Shown here one piece after another: positions 11,107-22,367 of a stretch of 64,000 nt of DNA; positions within the stretch are counted from its first letter, which is position 1; every line of letters starts with the position of its first letter. Location: the NCBI GenBank assembly GCA_038277395.1, contig CM076193.1, forward strand, positions 180,663,335 through 180,727,334, in the 5' to 3' direction. Position numbers and translations under genes: made by a program. The DNA is from Dryocosmus kuriphilus. Its lineage: Eukaryota; Arthropoda; Insecta; Hymenoptera; Cynipidae. Below the pieces are notes generated by a model that saw only the letters and a list, made by a program, of their open reading frames with translations, did not search any database and was not told where the DNA came from.

Positions 11107-12924
11107 TTTTCGTTTCCGAGTTATTTACAAAAAAAAAGGCATTTTAGGCGAACAAAAATTTGATTAGTTTTTTTACTTCAACTCGCCGAAATCTTCGTCG
11201 GGTTTTTAATATTTTCTTTTCAAATTTTCATGCAACATTTTTGAAGGTATTCTACGAGTAGTGGATATTTTGCGAAGGTATAGCAATTTTCAGGGCCCTA
11301 CAATGAATTTTTGTAAAAAAACAGTTCCTTAAATCTCGAATTTAAAAAGAGGGCAGTGGGGAAGTTTTTTAATATGGATTGTTGAGAAAACTCACAGCGA
11401 CAAAGTTGTTCCTTTTGAGTCAAGGAAATTTTCTGGAAAGTTTTAGCTGTTGTCTATTAAGGTCGCCGAATTAGAACGACTTTTTCATCTATTAAAATCC
11501 GCAAAGTGGCCAGCGAGCAGTCTGGTGCGCTCGCTGCATGCATGCGTGGTCGTTGACTTGACTAATAGACTAATACCAAGTTTCGAGTTACAATCTGTAG
11601 TATTGTTTGTAGCTATTGTCAACATAACATTATTTGTACAAATTTCAACTGTATTAATATAACAATAAAATATAATTTTCTAGATATTTTTGATTTAAAT
11701 TAAAAAGGAAAAACATTCTTATTAAAATAAATTTATATATTGTTATTTCTTAAACAAAGTTATTATAATAAAAGAAACATAATTATATGCATTATGTATT
11801 AAAGTAAATAATATCGATATTAAAAATAAATTAACTCAAATGCTCAGTCTTTTCCTGTTTATTCGAAACTTCTTTTTTATTTTTTTGCATTCGCTCGCTT
11901 TTTTTACGTTCTCATTGATCTTATGGAGTAATTTAATATTTTAGTTTTATTTTCTTGAAATTCTATTTTGCGTCATTACTCTTACTAATCCTCTTCTATT
12001 TATCGATTTTCTTGTCTCTAGTTTCTCTAATTTTCTTTATTTTCCATGCTTTCTCTAATAAACCCTCTTTAAGTTTTTCATTTATTATTTTCTTCTTTTT
12101 TAATTTCGATATTTTTTTGACTTTATTTCCAATTTTTGCAAAATGTTCCGTAAACATTTTTTTTTTTGGGCTCCAATATTTTAATAAATATTATTAACTT
12201 TTGCAAAATGTTTGTTAGAAAAAATGTTTTTCTTATTCGGGCTCACTTTTTTTTCAAAAATAACAATTTTTTAAATATGTGAGCCCGAATGATAAAGTAT
12301 TGTGATCTATTTAATAAGAATATTTTTCTTAATTTAATCAAAAATATCTAGAAAATAATATTTTATTGTTATATTTAACTAGTTGAAATTTGTTCAAATA
12401 ATGTTATGTTGAAAATAGCTACAAACAATTCCCTACAGATATGTAACTTCGAAGAACTTGGTATTAGGTCAAAGTCAAAGAGCACGCATACATGCGAGCG
12501 AGCGCACCAGACTGCTCGGCCGGGCCACTGCGAATTTTAATAGATGAAAAAGTCGTTCTAATTCAGCGACCTTGATAGATAGAGATCTAAAACTTTCCAG
12601 AAAACTGCCTTGACTCATAAGGATCAATTTCGTCGCTGTGAGTTTTTCAACAATCCATATTAAAAAACTTCCCCACTGACCTCTTTTTAAATTCGAGATT
12701 TAAGGAACTTTTTTTTCAAAAATTCATTGAAACGGCCCTGAAAATTGTCTTACACTTCACAAACTATGTCACTAGTCGTAGAATACCTTCAAGAATGTTG
12801 CATAAAAATTGAAAAGAAAATATTAAAACCCGACGAAGATTTAGCGAGTTTGAAGTCAAAAAACTAATTAAATTTTTTTTTGCGAAAAATGCCCCTTTTT
12901 TTATAAATAACTCGGAAACGAAAA
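11107..12924. mobile_element. Fold-back element with ~590-bp terminal inverted repeats
   Basis: The left end TTTTCGTTTCCGAGTTATTT is the reverse complement of the right end. The arms stay paired for about 590 bp (11,107-11,700 with 12,330-12,924), including the block 'cgccgaa-tagaacgact' and a GC-richer 'gcgagcagtctggtgcgctcg' block. The 0.63 kb interior is AT-rich with an internal stem around GGGCTCAC/GTGAGCCC (12,238-12,290) and no coding sequence. The element abuts the 3' T-run of Helentron-like copy 2. The ends contain oligo-T/A, so the exact boundary and any target duplication are unresolved. Confidence 0.8.
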
Positions 12925-13149
12925 GGATAGAAATATTGTTCAAATGGGAAAAAGATGCGCCAGAAAGACTCTACACAGCATCAATTATCAAAATTTGAAT
13001 TGCGAGACATTTTCAAAAATAGTCCCGCAGGACAATAATTATCCGCGAGTTTTCAGTAATACGCCCTTTCTGTTTCCAACCCCTCAATTTTTCTCCTGGA
13101 CAAATATCACACCTTCGCATAGTTTCAACGAAAAGTTTGATCCTGAATT
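12925..13149. other. Short unique stretch beside the fold-back
   Basis: AT-rich, with one 71-codon open frame and no recognised motif. It links the fold-back element to the reverse-oriented Helentron-like subrepeats that follow. Confidence 0.3.
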
Positions 13150-14280
13150 GAATTCATGATTATTAATAACATTTTTCACGATTAAAACAAAAACCATATG
13201 TTTTCAAAAAGAAAAGTATAAAGAAAATTTATAGATTTTTTTGAAAAGAAACAACTACGCTTCTTAGCATTTTTATCGCATCCTCGCTTAGTTCGGTGGG
13301 AAAATTGAATTTTTGATTTTATTAATCACATTGTTGACCATTAAAACAAATAAAAAAAAATATGTTGTATCCAAAATGGTATGGAGAAATTTGTAGAATG
13401 TTTTTGAGATAAAAAACTTTGCTTCCTAACATTTTTTGCGTGTGGTCGCATAGTTTCCTGAAAAGTAGATTCTTAACTTTTTAATAATGTTTTTCTTGAT
13501 GAACAAAGCTATTATACGTTTCATGTTTATCAGAAGACTATGCGTTGGATCAAAAAATGGTTTTTAAACAGATTGGCAGGTCCCTCCAAGGCGAAAAAAA
13601 TTCTGTTTCTTAATAATTTTTATTATCTCGCATAATTGCATTTTCAGCCCAGAAAATGTAATTAATAAGAAATTCACGGTCTTTGATATACTTTAATCGA
13701 CATGGTAAGCGTGAGAAACGTGACGAGAATGCCGCCTGAGTAGCGGGTCAGATTTTTTAACAACCTTTCACTAACTTTCTTATTGACTTTACTAGTAATG
13801 TATTTTTTTTGATTAAAACAGCTATTATACTTTCAATGAATAAACTAATGCGTTGGAATCAAAAATGGTTTGAAGCAAATTTGTAGATCTTTTTTAAGGT
13901 GAAAAACTTTGCTTATTATGATTTTTTTCGTATCTTGCATATTTTGGCGGGAAATTTGATTTCTTGATTTTTAGAAAGAAATTATGATGGATAAAACCAG
14001 AACCACAATGGTCAAAAACCGTGGTTAACGAATTCGTCCTTAATTTTCACGCCTTAAAGAATTCTGCGAAAGCGCAATCCAATCCGATTAGTCGTTCGAA
14101 AGTTAATCGTGTTCACAGAGATACAACAACAACAACGACGACGACAGCGACAGACACCAAACGTAAAAAATGTTTTTTCGGATTCAGGGGTCATGAAACG
14201 TGGAGATTTTAATTGAAATCCGCGAAAGTCAGTTTTCACATAAAACTGATTAACCATTCTCATTTAGATGAGAATGTAAG
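13150..14280 (-). mobile_element. Helentron-like repeat, rearranged reverse copy (unit 1)
   Basis: The minus strand carries the family 5' end (CATTCTCAT-taga-ATGAGAATG hairpin at 14,252-14,278), the 'gactttcgcggattt' block, a short GTCGTC block (14,120-14,150), the 'aactttcgaa' block and ~150-bp subrepeats extending to about 13,150. At 13,720-13,760 lies a 3' terminal module (gacgagaatg, then a GCGGGTCAGATTTTTT-type end) in the plus orientation. It is therefore inverted relative to the body, so the copy is chimeric or two elements are joined. Substitutions and small indels are frequent. Confidence 0.55.
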
Positions 14281-14957
14281 AATAAAAATTGCATTTTTCA
14301 GCCAGACTCATGTGAAAAATTAAGAAATCACGTTTTTGAATCACTTTAATTGACTGGTAAGCATGAGAAATGTGATGAGAATGTGCGTGAGCTAGCGGGC
14401 AGATTTTTAATAACCTTTACTAACTTTCTTATTGACTTTATAGTAATGTATTTTTTGATTAAAAACTACTATTATACGTTTCATGAATAAACGATGCGTT
14501 GGATCAAAAAATAGTTTTAAGCAACTTTGTAGATCTTTTTAAGGTGAACAACTTCATGTTTTATCATTTTTTTTCGTATTTGCATAGTTTTGGTGAAAAG
14601 TGGATTTGTTTATATTTAATCATATATTTCACGATTAACTCAAAAAACTATGCATCTTTCCGAAAAAATTATAAGAGAGCAAATTTGTAGAATGTTTTTG
14701 AGATGAACAGAACCACTGGTCAAAAAACCGCTGGACGAACTCGTCCTTTATGTTTACCCCTTAAAGAAGTGTACCAAAGCGAACTCCAATCCGATTAGTC
14801 CTTCGAAAGTTATCGTGGGGAACAGACTCCGACGACGACGACAACGCACGACAACGACGACAGCGAAGACAGACACCAACGTAAAAAATGTTTTTTCGGA
14901 TTCAGTGGGTCATGAAACGTCGAGATTTGATGAAATCCGCGAAAGTCAGTTTTCACA
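14281..14957 (-). mobile_element. Helentron-like repeat, rearranged reverse copy (unit 2)
   Basis: This repeats the order of unit 1 at a spacing of about 652 bp: 'gcatttttcagcc', then a plus-strand 3' module (GATGAGAATGT followed by a GCGGGCAGATTTTT end at 14,370-14,407), then a minus-strand body. The body ends with a GACGACGACAACG block (14,830-14,875) and the 'cgcggatttcatc' block at 14,930-14,945. Both units share the inverted 3' module, so the joined structure was duplicated or amplified as a unit. It merges into the right inverted arm at about 14,958. Confidence 0.55.
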
Positions 14958-15520
14958 TAATCAGCAAGAAAATCCCATTTCGGGTTGACCTTGGTTTTAA
15001 ACTCAGTTCAAGCCCCAAATTCATCAAAACATAATTTTGTAACTTTATTAATGTAATGCCATCCTATTCTTAATACCTGTTAAAACTAAATTAAGAAGAC
15101 CATTTGTAAAAAGTGAAAGTAACATCAAGAGAAATCATAATATGAATTAATTCTTCCGCTCCAGATTTATGTTTTGTCCTTCGTCTAAAATAAAAAAATA
15201 GTTTTTGCAATGACCATATTACTATTGAAATCAATGCCTATCATCACAATCTTAACTCTCAATGAATTTAAAACTTCAAGTAAGTAAATTTTGTAATATG
15301 ATGTATTTTAATTTTAACTAACCTACAAATTTCATACTACACGTGGCCACTGTTAATAGTTTCTCTGTTTAACCCGCACATTTATCTTATAGAAAAAGCC
15401 TTTTTAAAATGATTTACTTCAGTTTTGAACAATTTAACATGTGTATCGCTTAACAATTATGTTCCTGATGAGGAGACTATATAGCTCTCGAAATGTTGAA
15501 CGATTCTAATAAAGAACTTT
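14958..15520 (+). repeat. Right arm of the ~6 kb inverted repeat
   Basis: This is the partner of 9,505-9,760 in inverted orientation. It starts with 'aatcagcaagaaaatccca', matching the inner end of the left arm, and ends near 'gaacgattctaataaagaac'. It contains about 300 bp absent from the left arm. Confidence 0.7.
15465..15494 (+). ncRNA. Hammerhead-ribozyme-like core (right arm)
   Basis: CTGATGA is followed by a potential stem (GGAG...CTC, with a bulge) and then CGAAAT. The left-arm copy suggests an ancestral stem of GAGAC/GTCTC, so the two arms have lost different pairs. The motif resembles ribozymes in Penelope-like terminal repeats. Activity is doubtful in the present sequence. Confidence 0.35.
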
Positions 15521-15678
15521 TTGTCAGAATTAGTCATTTCTTTTCATCGATTACCCTAATTTATATATATTTTTTTATTCTGATGTACAACGTCGCAGCT
15601 TTTTCGAGCATCATTAAAAAAAGTCGATTAAGAAACTGAGCTTTTCTTTTTTTTTTTTTAGAAATTCTATACTTTATA

Positions 15679-17025
15679 TACGAGGCACATCCAGAAAGTA
15701 AGTGTACTCAATTTATGTAGGCTTAAAAAAAATGTATTTCTTAAACAAAAAACATAGTTGGTTACACTTGTACATATGTAAGTTATTTTGTGACATAGTC
15801 ACCATCCCTCTCGATGCAAGTGGTGAGCCGCGGGATCAATTTTTTGATGCCTGCCTCGAAGAAGTCTCCCGGCAGGGCAGCTCTTTCCCCCACTTCTCCA
15901 CCTCCCCCTTCACCTCCTCGTCCGTTGAAAACTTGTTTCCACCCATGTGCACCTTCAGAGAAGTGAAGAGATGGAAATCTGAAAGGGCCAGGTCAGGTAA
16001 TACGGGGGGTGGTTCAAAACGTCCCATCCAAAAGAGTCCAGGAGTGGCATCGTAGCGTTGGCCGTGTGAGGTTTGGCATTGTCATGCAGCAGGCAGACTC
16101 CCTTCGTCAGCATGCCCCTCCTTTTATTCTGAATCGCCCTTTTCAATTTTTTCAGCGCCTCACAGTATCTTGCCGCGTTGATGGTCTCCCCGTGAGGCAG
16201 ATATTCAATCAAAATTATGCCTTTATGGTCCTAAAACACGGATGCCATGATTTTTTTGGCTGAAATTGTGGTTTTGAATTTCTTGGCGGAGGGTGACAAG
16301 GTGTGGCGCCATTGTTGTGACTGCTCTTAGTTTTCAGGCGTGTAGTGGGCAACCCAAGTTTCGTCTCCAGTAACAATAGAGTAGAGAAAATCATCGCCTT
16401 CGCGTTCGTAGCGCTCCAAAAACTCTTTGGAGCTCTGCACTCGATTCAAACTGTGCTGTTCTATCAGCTGTTTTGGGACCCACATCGCAGACAATTTCCG
16501 ATATCCGAGAATTTCTGTGATTGTTTCGTGTAACAGGGATCTGGAGATTTGCGGAAACATCGCAGAAAGATCATCTAACGTCAATCTGCGATCGTCACGG
16601 ACCGCAAATCTCGATTTTTTCCACAAGTTCGTCAGTCACAATTGAAGGTCTTCCGCTCCTCTGATCGCCATGCACGGAAGTACGGCCATTTTTAAATTCG
16701 CGACACCACTTGTACACACTCGTACGATTCATAGCTCCATTATCTTAAACAGTTTTCACCTCATTATAAATCTCAACTGGAGCTTTTCCCTTCACAACGA
16801 GGTAGCGAATGACGGCGCGAATTTCGCACTTGGCGGGAGATACGATCGACATTTTTCGCGAGAGATGCTACTGCGTCAAGAGTTTTCAACACACTAGCCT
16901 CGGATTGGTCTCGTTTTTTGAAGGGGAGGGGTCAGGCTGCGCGGCAGTGTTGTGCCACATGTCAAAAAAGTATTCCCTACAGCTGTGAGAGTACCAGTAC
17001 ACTTACTTTCTGGACGTGCCTCGTA
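15679..17025 (-). mobile_element. mariner element, full length, 1,347 bp
   Basis: Terminal inverted repeats begin TACGAGGCAC and continue through CCAGAAAGTAAGTGTACT; the right end differs from the left at one position in this stretch (ACGTCC against ACATCC). A TA dinucleotide flanks each side (15,677-15,678 and 17,026-17,027), the standard mariner target duplication. The length and the single internal transposase remnant are typical of the superfamily. The intact ends suggest the copy could once have been mobilised in trans. Confidence 0.9.
15783..16852 (-). pseudogene. mariner transposase, degenerate
   Basis: The gene encoded a DD34D cut-and-paste transposase. The reading frame starts at an ATG at 16,852 (MSIVSPAKCEIR) and ends with DGDYVTK and a stop at 15,783. 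Visible parts are the N-terminal helix-turn-helix region with SGRPS, the GDETWVAHY motif holding the first catalytic Asp, and LLHDNAKPHTA holding the second. The third region, normally PYSPDLAPSDFHLF, is split by a frameshift between PYYLT and ALSDFHLF. A premature stop follows KTV near residue 35, and another frameshift lies in the EKIEI/RFAVRDD region. Full length would be about 350 residues, normal for mariner. The copy is inactive. Confidence 0.9.
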
Positions 17026-17027
17026 TA

Positions 17028-19203
17028 CACTTATACCTGTATATGAATACATATGTTTTGTGGACGAAGCAAAACATGCGTTAATAGAATTGAAGTTTGT
17101 ATTGAATTGACACCCACACTTTACTAAAATTATAATAGTTTATTTCTAATAACGACGGGTGATATACGAATTCTTACTCTTGCAGACAGATCAAGAGTAA
17201 GAGCGGCTGAATATCGTAAGATAGTACGTAAGTGACTGAAAATGAAAATTACAGAAAAGACTCTTAGCGTAGGCGAAGTACAATTTTAAGAAGGGATGAA
17301 GGGATACTTGTTGTTTATTGGCTGAGGAAAGTGGAAGTAGGAGAATTTGGACACACCCAAATTGTGACGTAGAATATTTGAGAAAGTAAACATCTGTAGG
17401 CAAAAAAAATGGTAAAATTGTAAAACCGAGGCGGCGGTAGCGGGTTTATGGTAGGGTTGGCAGGGTCAGTAATGCCGATGCGGGCGATGCGCCTAAGTAG
17501 CTTAAGTAATAAAACGCAATCTGGAAAAAAAATGTACAAATAAATCCGTAAAGTACTAGAACGTGCGACAAACAAAGGTAGAGCTGTTCAGTCTTCTAAA
17601 TGTGACCAATTGAGATTGGAATAGTTTGCTGACCGTTTAGCTAGGTTAACATTTGTAAATATAATCTGGGATCGGTAGAGAGAAAGGTTGAGTTTTTGCC
17701 AGTAAAGGCCCTAAGTTTCTAAATTGCCAATACGTGCAACGACAAAGATGAATTTGAGCGTCTTAAAAACATAAACCTTCCCTAAGTAAATGAAAGACAT
17801 CTGTACGGTCGATCCTGACATTTAGAAAAAAAAAAATTCAAAGTTACGACGTAACAACATACATAGAGCGGAAACAACATCTATGGTTTAATGTCTCTGT
17901 TTTAACTTTTAAGAAAAGATATTTAGAAACATAATTTTAAAAAAGAATAGTTTTGCGGGGTCATTGGAAGCATAATATTTAAGTTGAGAAAGATTGTTTG
18001 TATTTGGTTGCTTATTGTAAACTGCTTATAAACTTCTCTGTTATATACTATAAATCTTAGAAACTTTTCAGTTGTTTTGAATGAAATGAAAATATGATTG
18101 ATTTTTCTGAAAGGATTTATTTCCATAACTTGTTCAATATATTTTGTTACTTTATTTATGCAATGTCTTTCCTATACTATTAATTTTCTTATAGAAAATT
18201 GCTACATAATACAAATTGATGTAATACATATATGTAAAGTTTCAACACAATATCTAGAGTACAATAAACCGTTCTTTCAACTGTAGAAGTTTACTACGAA
18301 TCTTATTAATGAGGCGTATTTGTTATGTTCACTTAGGTAGGAAATATACATTGAAAATCTACGAGCCCAAAAAGTAATATAGCTGAACTATTAGACGTGT
18401 TTCAGAACTTCTGATTGGTTGATGGAAAGCTTATGCGTCAAAGGGAGATTGAGCAGTAAACAAAATATTACTTTTCATATTAAATTATCCATTTCCATTT
18501 GACTGAAGGAATTTTCTTATAGGGCATAAAATTGTCATAAATTTTCATATATTTTTGTTACACTCTCGTAAAAAAGTTACTAAGGTTGTTGAACATTGGA
18601 CTGTAGAGGAACTTCTTTATTTCTTGGGTTAGTTTGCGGAAAATAAGAGAATATTTTGATGCATTGTATAAATTTAAAGAAATTAATGGAATTATGAAAA
18701 CTTTTTGTAACTTTAAGTTCTATGGATAGTTTATGGTTAACTTCTAATTTGAAAATCTGGTTGTGTATCAAATAATTCGTTGTTTAAATGAAGAAAACAC
18801 TTAGCGAATCAAGAAAACTTTGTCTACAAGTATAATATAAACAGCAGAATGACGGATAGAAACAGAAGGAAATGTTTATGGATTCTTAGTAACAAAAATT
18901 TTAAGTTTTAGTTTTCATTCTACCCTGTTTGCATCTCAGAACGCTTGAATTCCGCAATTCAATTTAAATCACGCACCTCACTACGTCGATTCTTATCGAA
19001 GACATCGAAGAAAGTTCCGTAAACTTTAACAACGGCATTATGAATCAGAAGAGAAATATCAGCACTTTTGCGATTTTATAACAATTTTCCACATGAAATG
19101 GCTCTGAAATTTGATCAACTAAAATTTCGATTCAACGTTGATTAACGTGATTCCAGAATAGTCGATATTTTGCCGGAGAACAAACCTCGGTATGGTTATG
19201 AAT
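17028..19203. other. AT-rich intergenic DNA, no gene recognised
   Basis: No transposon ends, long frames or tandem repeats are recognised. A short GC-richer patch (17,427-17,500, 'gaggcggcggtagcgg') stands out but shows no coding pattern. Confidence 0.35.
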
Positions 19204-19228
19204 CCCCCCCCCCCCCCCCCCCCCCCCC
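19204..19228. repeat. poly-C tract (25 nt)
   Basis: An uninterrupted run of 25 C. Apparent Gly-rich minus-strand frames across it are artefacts. Confidence 0.95.
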
Positions 19229-19658
19229 AACCTTTTATGGCAAGCCAGAATTCTCTATACACAGTGACTAGTAGCTGTTCGAACGGTATCGAAAATCCTT
19301 TTGTGTCTGCCAACCCCAGACTCGAAGTATGTTGTCATATTTTGTAATTAGCCATCAAGCGGTATTTAAGAGAGACTGGCGCATCAGTTACCAAATACCG
19401 GCTTTTGTTTCTATTCAACCTGAAAATGCATTATTAGTCGCACAGGTAATTAGTTTCCGGTGAGCAGGATTAAAATAGCGATTTTAATTAGAGACTTGGG
19501 CGATGTTTGCCAGTATTAAAAGTATTTGAAGGGGATAATGAAACTGTAAATTAATATATTGCAAAATCTCCGAAGTTCACAGAAAATTTCTTATCTCAAG
19601 ATGATATAAAAAAATTTCAATTTTGATTATTCCAAATCTGTGAATTTAGACCATCTTA

Positions 19659-19782
19659 CTACTGCTGTGCAATTGAAAAACCTAGGCACATTTGGATTAG
19701 TCACCTGTTTCAGTGCAGTATGAGAACAAGTGACTAATCACAATGTGCTTTACTAAGTTTTTCAGCTTGGACAGCAGAGTAG
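19659..19782. ncRNA. Long pre-miRNA-like hairpin (candidate) or small MITE
   Basis: The 5' arm (CTACTGCTGT, TGAAAAAC, GCACATT, GGATTAGTCAC) pairs with the 3' arm (GTGACTAATC, AATGTGC, GTTTTTCA, ACAGCAGAGTAG) over about 50 base pairs, with small internal loops and a ~20-nt terminal loop. The total is 124 nt. Size and bulged-stem shape fit an arthropod primary-miRNA hairpin, but I do not recognise the arms as a known miRNA, and a small MITE would look the same. It stands alone in otherwise unremarkable DNA. Confidence 0.45.
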
Positions 19783-20756
19783 GGTTGAAACGACTATCAT
19801 TTATTTTGAAACTCGGAATTTAAATTTATGAAATTGATTCATCGACGTTGATTGATTGCTGGGCCGAGAAAGCCCAAACTTTCCGGAAGATATTAATAGT
19901 ATTGGGGACTTCGGTATATTAGACAAAGATTGACTGATGCGTGGAAACGATTGATCGCAGTTCACCATCGACATCTTTGTAGAATGAAGAAGCTTCCCTT
20001 GGAGGTGTGGTTTGTTGGCAACTTTCGTTACTCTCGTGAAAGGCAACGACGAATATGATAATCGAGTTTCCACGGGTTTAGCGTCACGCTAACTTTATCC
20101 AACTTTTCGGAAAGGGGGGGGAGGGGGTGTTTCACACTATGCCCACCGAAACGAGTCTCAAATCCCATAGGAGAAAGTCCTAGTGAAGCTTCTGTAATGC
20201 TAATTTGCGAGACGATATAACGCTAATGGTAAGCTTGCTTCTGCAATTTCAGGTCTTAGAGCTTACGATAAACTTATAGCAAGTTGATTCATCAAGGATA
20301 ATACTTATAATTTATACAATTTATGCAGCTAAGTGTAGTATACAGAACGACACACCTTAAAAATAAGCTGTATAGGATTTACTGTGATGCGCTTTCGAAA
20401 AAGGAATTAGATAACAATAAGTGGAGCTTAATTATTATAAGGAAAAGTTGGAGAAAATCGACGATTATTTTACGTTATAATTTTGCCTACTATGTAGGTG
20501 GAAATTTTTGCCAAATATTTACAGGAAGCATGCAATTTCCTACAAAAAGTGGAAATATTTCCTAAATTTTCGACAAATTGGCCGCATTTTTCGTAGTAAT
20601 TTTCGAAATATTAGGAAATACATGAAAAAAAGAGAGGTCAGGAGATTGCACAAATTTCCTGAGTTGTAGGAAATGTTTCCTACAAATAGTAGTAAATTAT
20701 TGCAGCAAAATGGAAACTTGTTCCTTTCTTTTGGAATTTCTTCCATATATTAATTT
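19783..20756. other. Intergenic DNA, no gene recognised
   Basis: A G-rich patch (20,114-20,128) and degenerate 'tttcctac-aaa-gtggaaat' motifs (20,490-20,700) occur. The latter appear to be outlying relatives of the tandem repeat that follows. No coding signal is seen. Confidence 0.35.
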
Positions 20757-21070
20757 AAAAATGTACTTTTCCTGTAAAATTGATAACTTTTCCAATTCTT
20801 GTCGAATTTTTCCTATATAATTTTGTAAATTATTCCAAAAAAATGCAAATTTATTCACTATTTTTGTCATTTTTTCCTCTCAAATAATGAAATGTTCTTT
20901 TCCTACAAAGTTGTCAATTTTTCATAATTCGTTTCCAATTTGTCCTATACAACTTGGAAATTATTTGAAACAAAATAGAAATTTATTCAGTTATATCAGA
21001 TTTTTTTACATTCAAAATAAGAAATGTACTTTTCCTATACAAAACTGTCAATTTTTACTAATTCGTTAAA
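20757..21070. repeat. ~130-bp degenerate tandem repeat, about 2.4 units
   Basis: Units begin near 20,757, 20,889 and 21,020 with 'aaatgt(a/t)cttttcct'. They continue with 'gt(c/a)a(a/t)tttt', 'aattcgt' and 'cctata-aactt' elements; the last unit is truncated. Diverged, noncoding and AT-rich. Confidence 0.65.
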
Positions 21071-21213
21071 AAAGAATCCCTAGTAATTGTAAAAACCTTT
21101 CAAAATTAAAAAAAAAACTATGTGAAAAGCTTATTATTGAATTGTCAAATCCGATTATTACGGATAAAATTAATGTTGTATTATGATTTTTAAATTATTT
21201 ATTTACAGTTTTT

Positions 21214-21252
21214 CTAATAATAATAATAATAAATAATAATAATAATAATAAT
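21214..21252. repeat. (TAA)n microsatellite
   Basis: A TAA/AAT trinucleotide run of about 39 nt with one phase slip. Confidence 0.9.
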
Positions 21253-21606
21253 ATTTCTCACTGCAAGTTGGGAACGTTCGGATTTTTTTTCCTAATTTGA
21301 GAGATAAAATTATCTGTCCAATCGTATGTTTGGATATTTTTACGAAAACAGTCAGGTAACTCAAAACCCTGATGACAAATAATTTTGTGATTAACAAGAA
21401 AAAATCTGCCTGATAAAATTATTTGTCCGAAAAAATCGTAAAAATTTCGAATTTGAAAAATTTATAATTAAAAATTGAAGACTCGGTTGTAAAAATCTGC
21501 AAGTAACATGTTCCAAAAATTTATTAGATCGGAATTTTTTGCCCAATAAAGTAGAAATTTCTCCTACCAAACAGTAGGAAAAATTTCCAACCAAATGTCG
21601 GAAATA

Positions 21607-22367
21607 GGGTGGACCGAAAATGCTAAAATTAATCCAATCGTTTCGGCCCGGTGAATAACACTTGTTAGTTTGGCTTGCGAAAAAAGTAACAAAAAAAATT
21701 TGAAATCTTTTGGATTTGAAAATACAAATTTTTGAAAATTAAAAAAAAATTTCCTATTGATTTCAAAACTATGACAGATTTTTTTCCGTACAGTTTTTAC
21801 TAGCTAACAGTATTAAAAAATGATAAATAAAAAAAATTTGTTCAATTTAGAATTTTTTGAAAACGTGCAAAAAACATATTTTTTGGAAAGAGTTAAATGC
21901 GCACATTTTTGGAAAAAGTTGAAATGTCGACCATGACATTTCATCAGCTTGGATTTAAATAAACATGCTATTATTTTGCTTTCTAGAAAAAAAAATTTTC
22001 CTGATTTCGAAATTTTTTCTTTTTTCCCGAGTTTAGAACGCTTTAAACACCACGAAAAATTTTGTTATGAAAGCAAAACAATAGTATGTTTTTAAAATTC
22101 AAACAAGAAATTTCAGGTCTGGCATTTCAACTTTTTCTAAATATGTGTGTATTTAAATCTTTTCAAAAAACATGTTTTTTCACATTAAACAAAATATATA
22201 AATTAAGCAAAAAAAATGTTTATTTCTAATTTATTATTACTCTTCACTGGAAAAGACTGTACATAAAAAGATTTTGCCGTAATATTGGAACCAACAGGAA
22301 AATTGTATTGAATTTTCATATCCAGAAACGAAACGATTGGATTAATATTAGCATTTTCACTCCGCCC
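21607..22367. mobile_element. Fold-back MITE, 761 bp, TA target duplication
   Basis: Left end GGGTGGACCGAAAATGCTAA and right end (reverse complement) GGGCGGAGTGAAAATGCTAA match and continue through 'ttaatccaatcgtttcg'. TA flanks both sides (21,605-21,606 and 22,368-22,369), suggesting a Tc1/mariner-type non-autonomous element. Inside, a second inverted pair (about 21,890-22,010 with 22,045-22,150, 'aaaaagttgaaatg') makes most of it foldable. There is no coding sequence. Confidence 0.75.
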
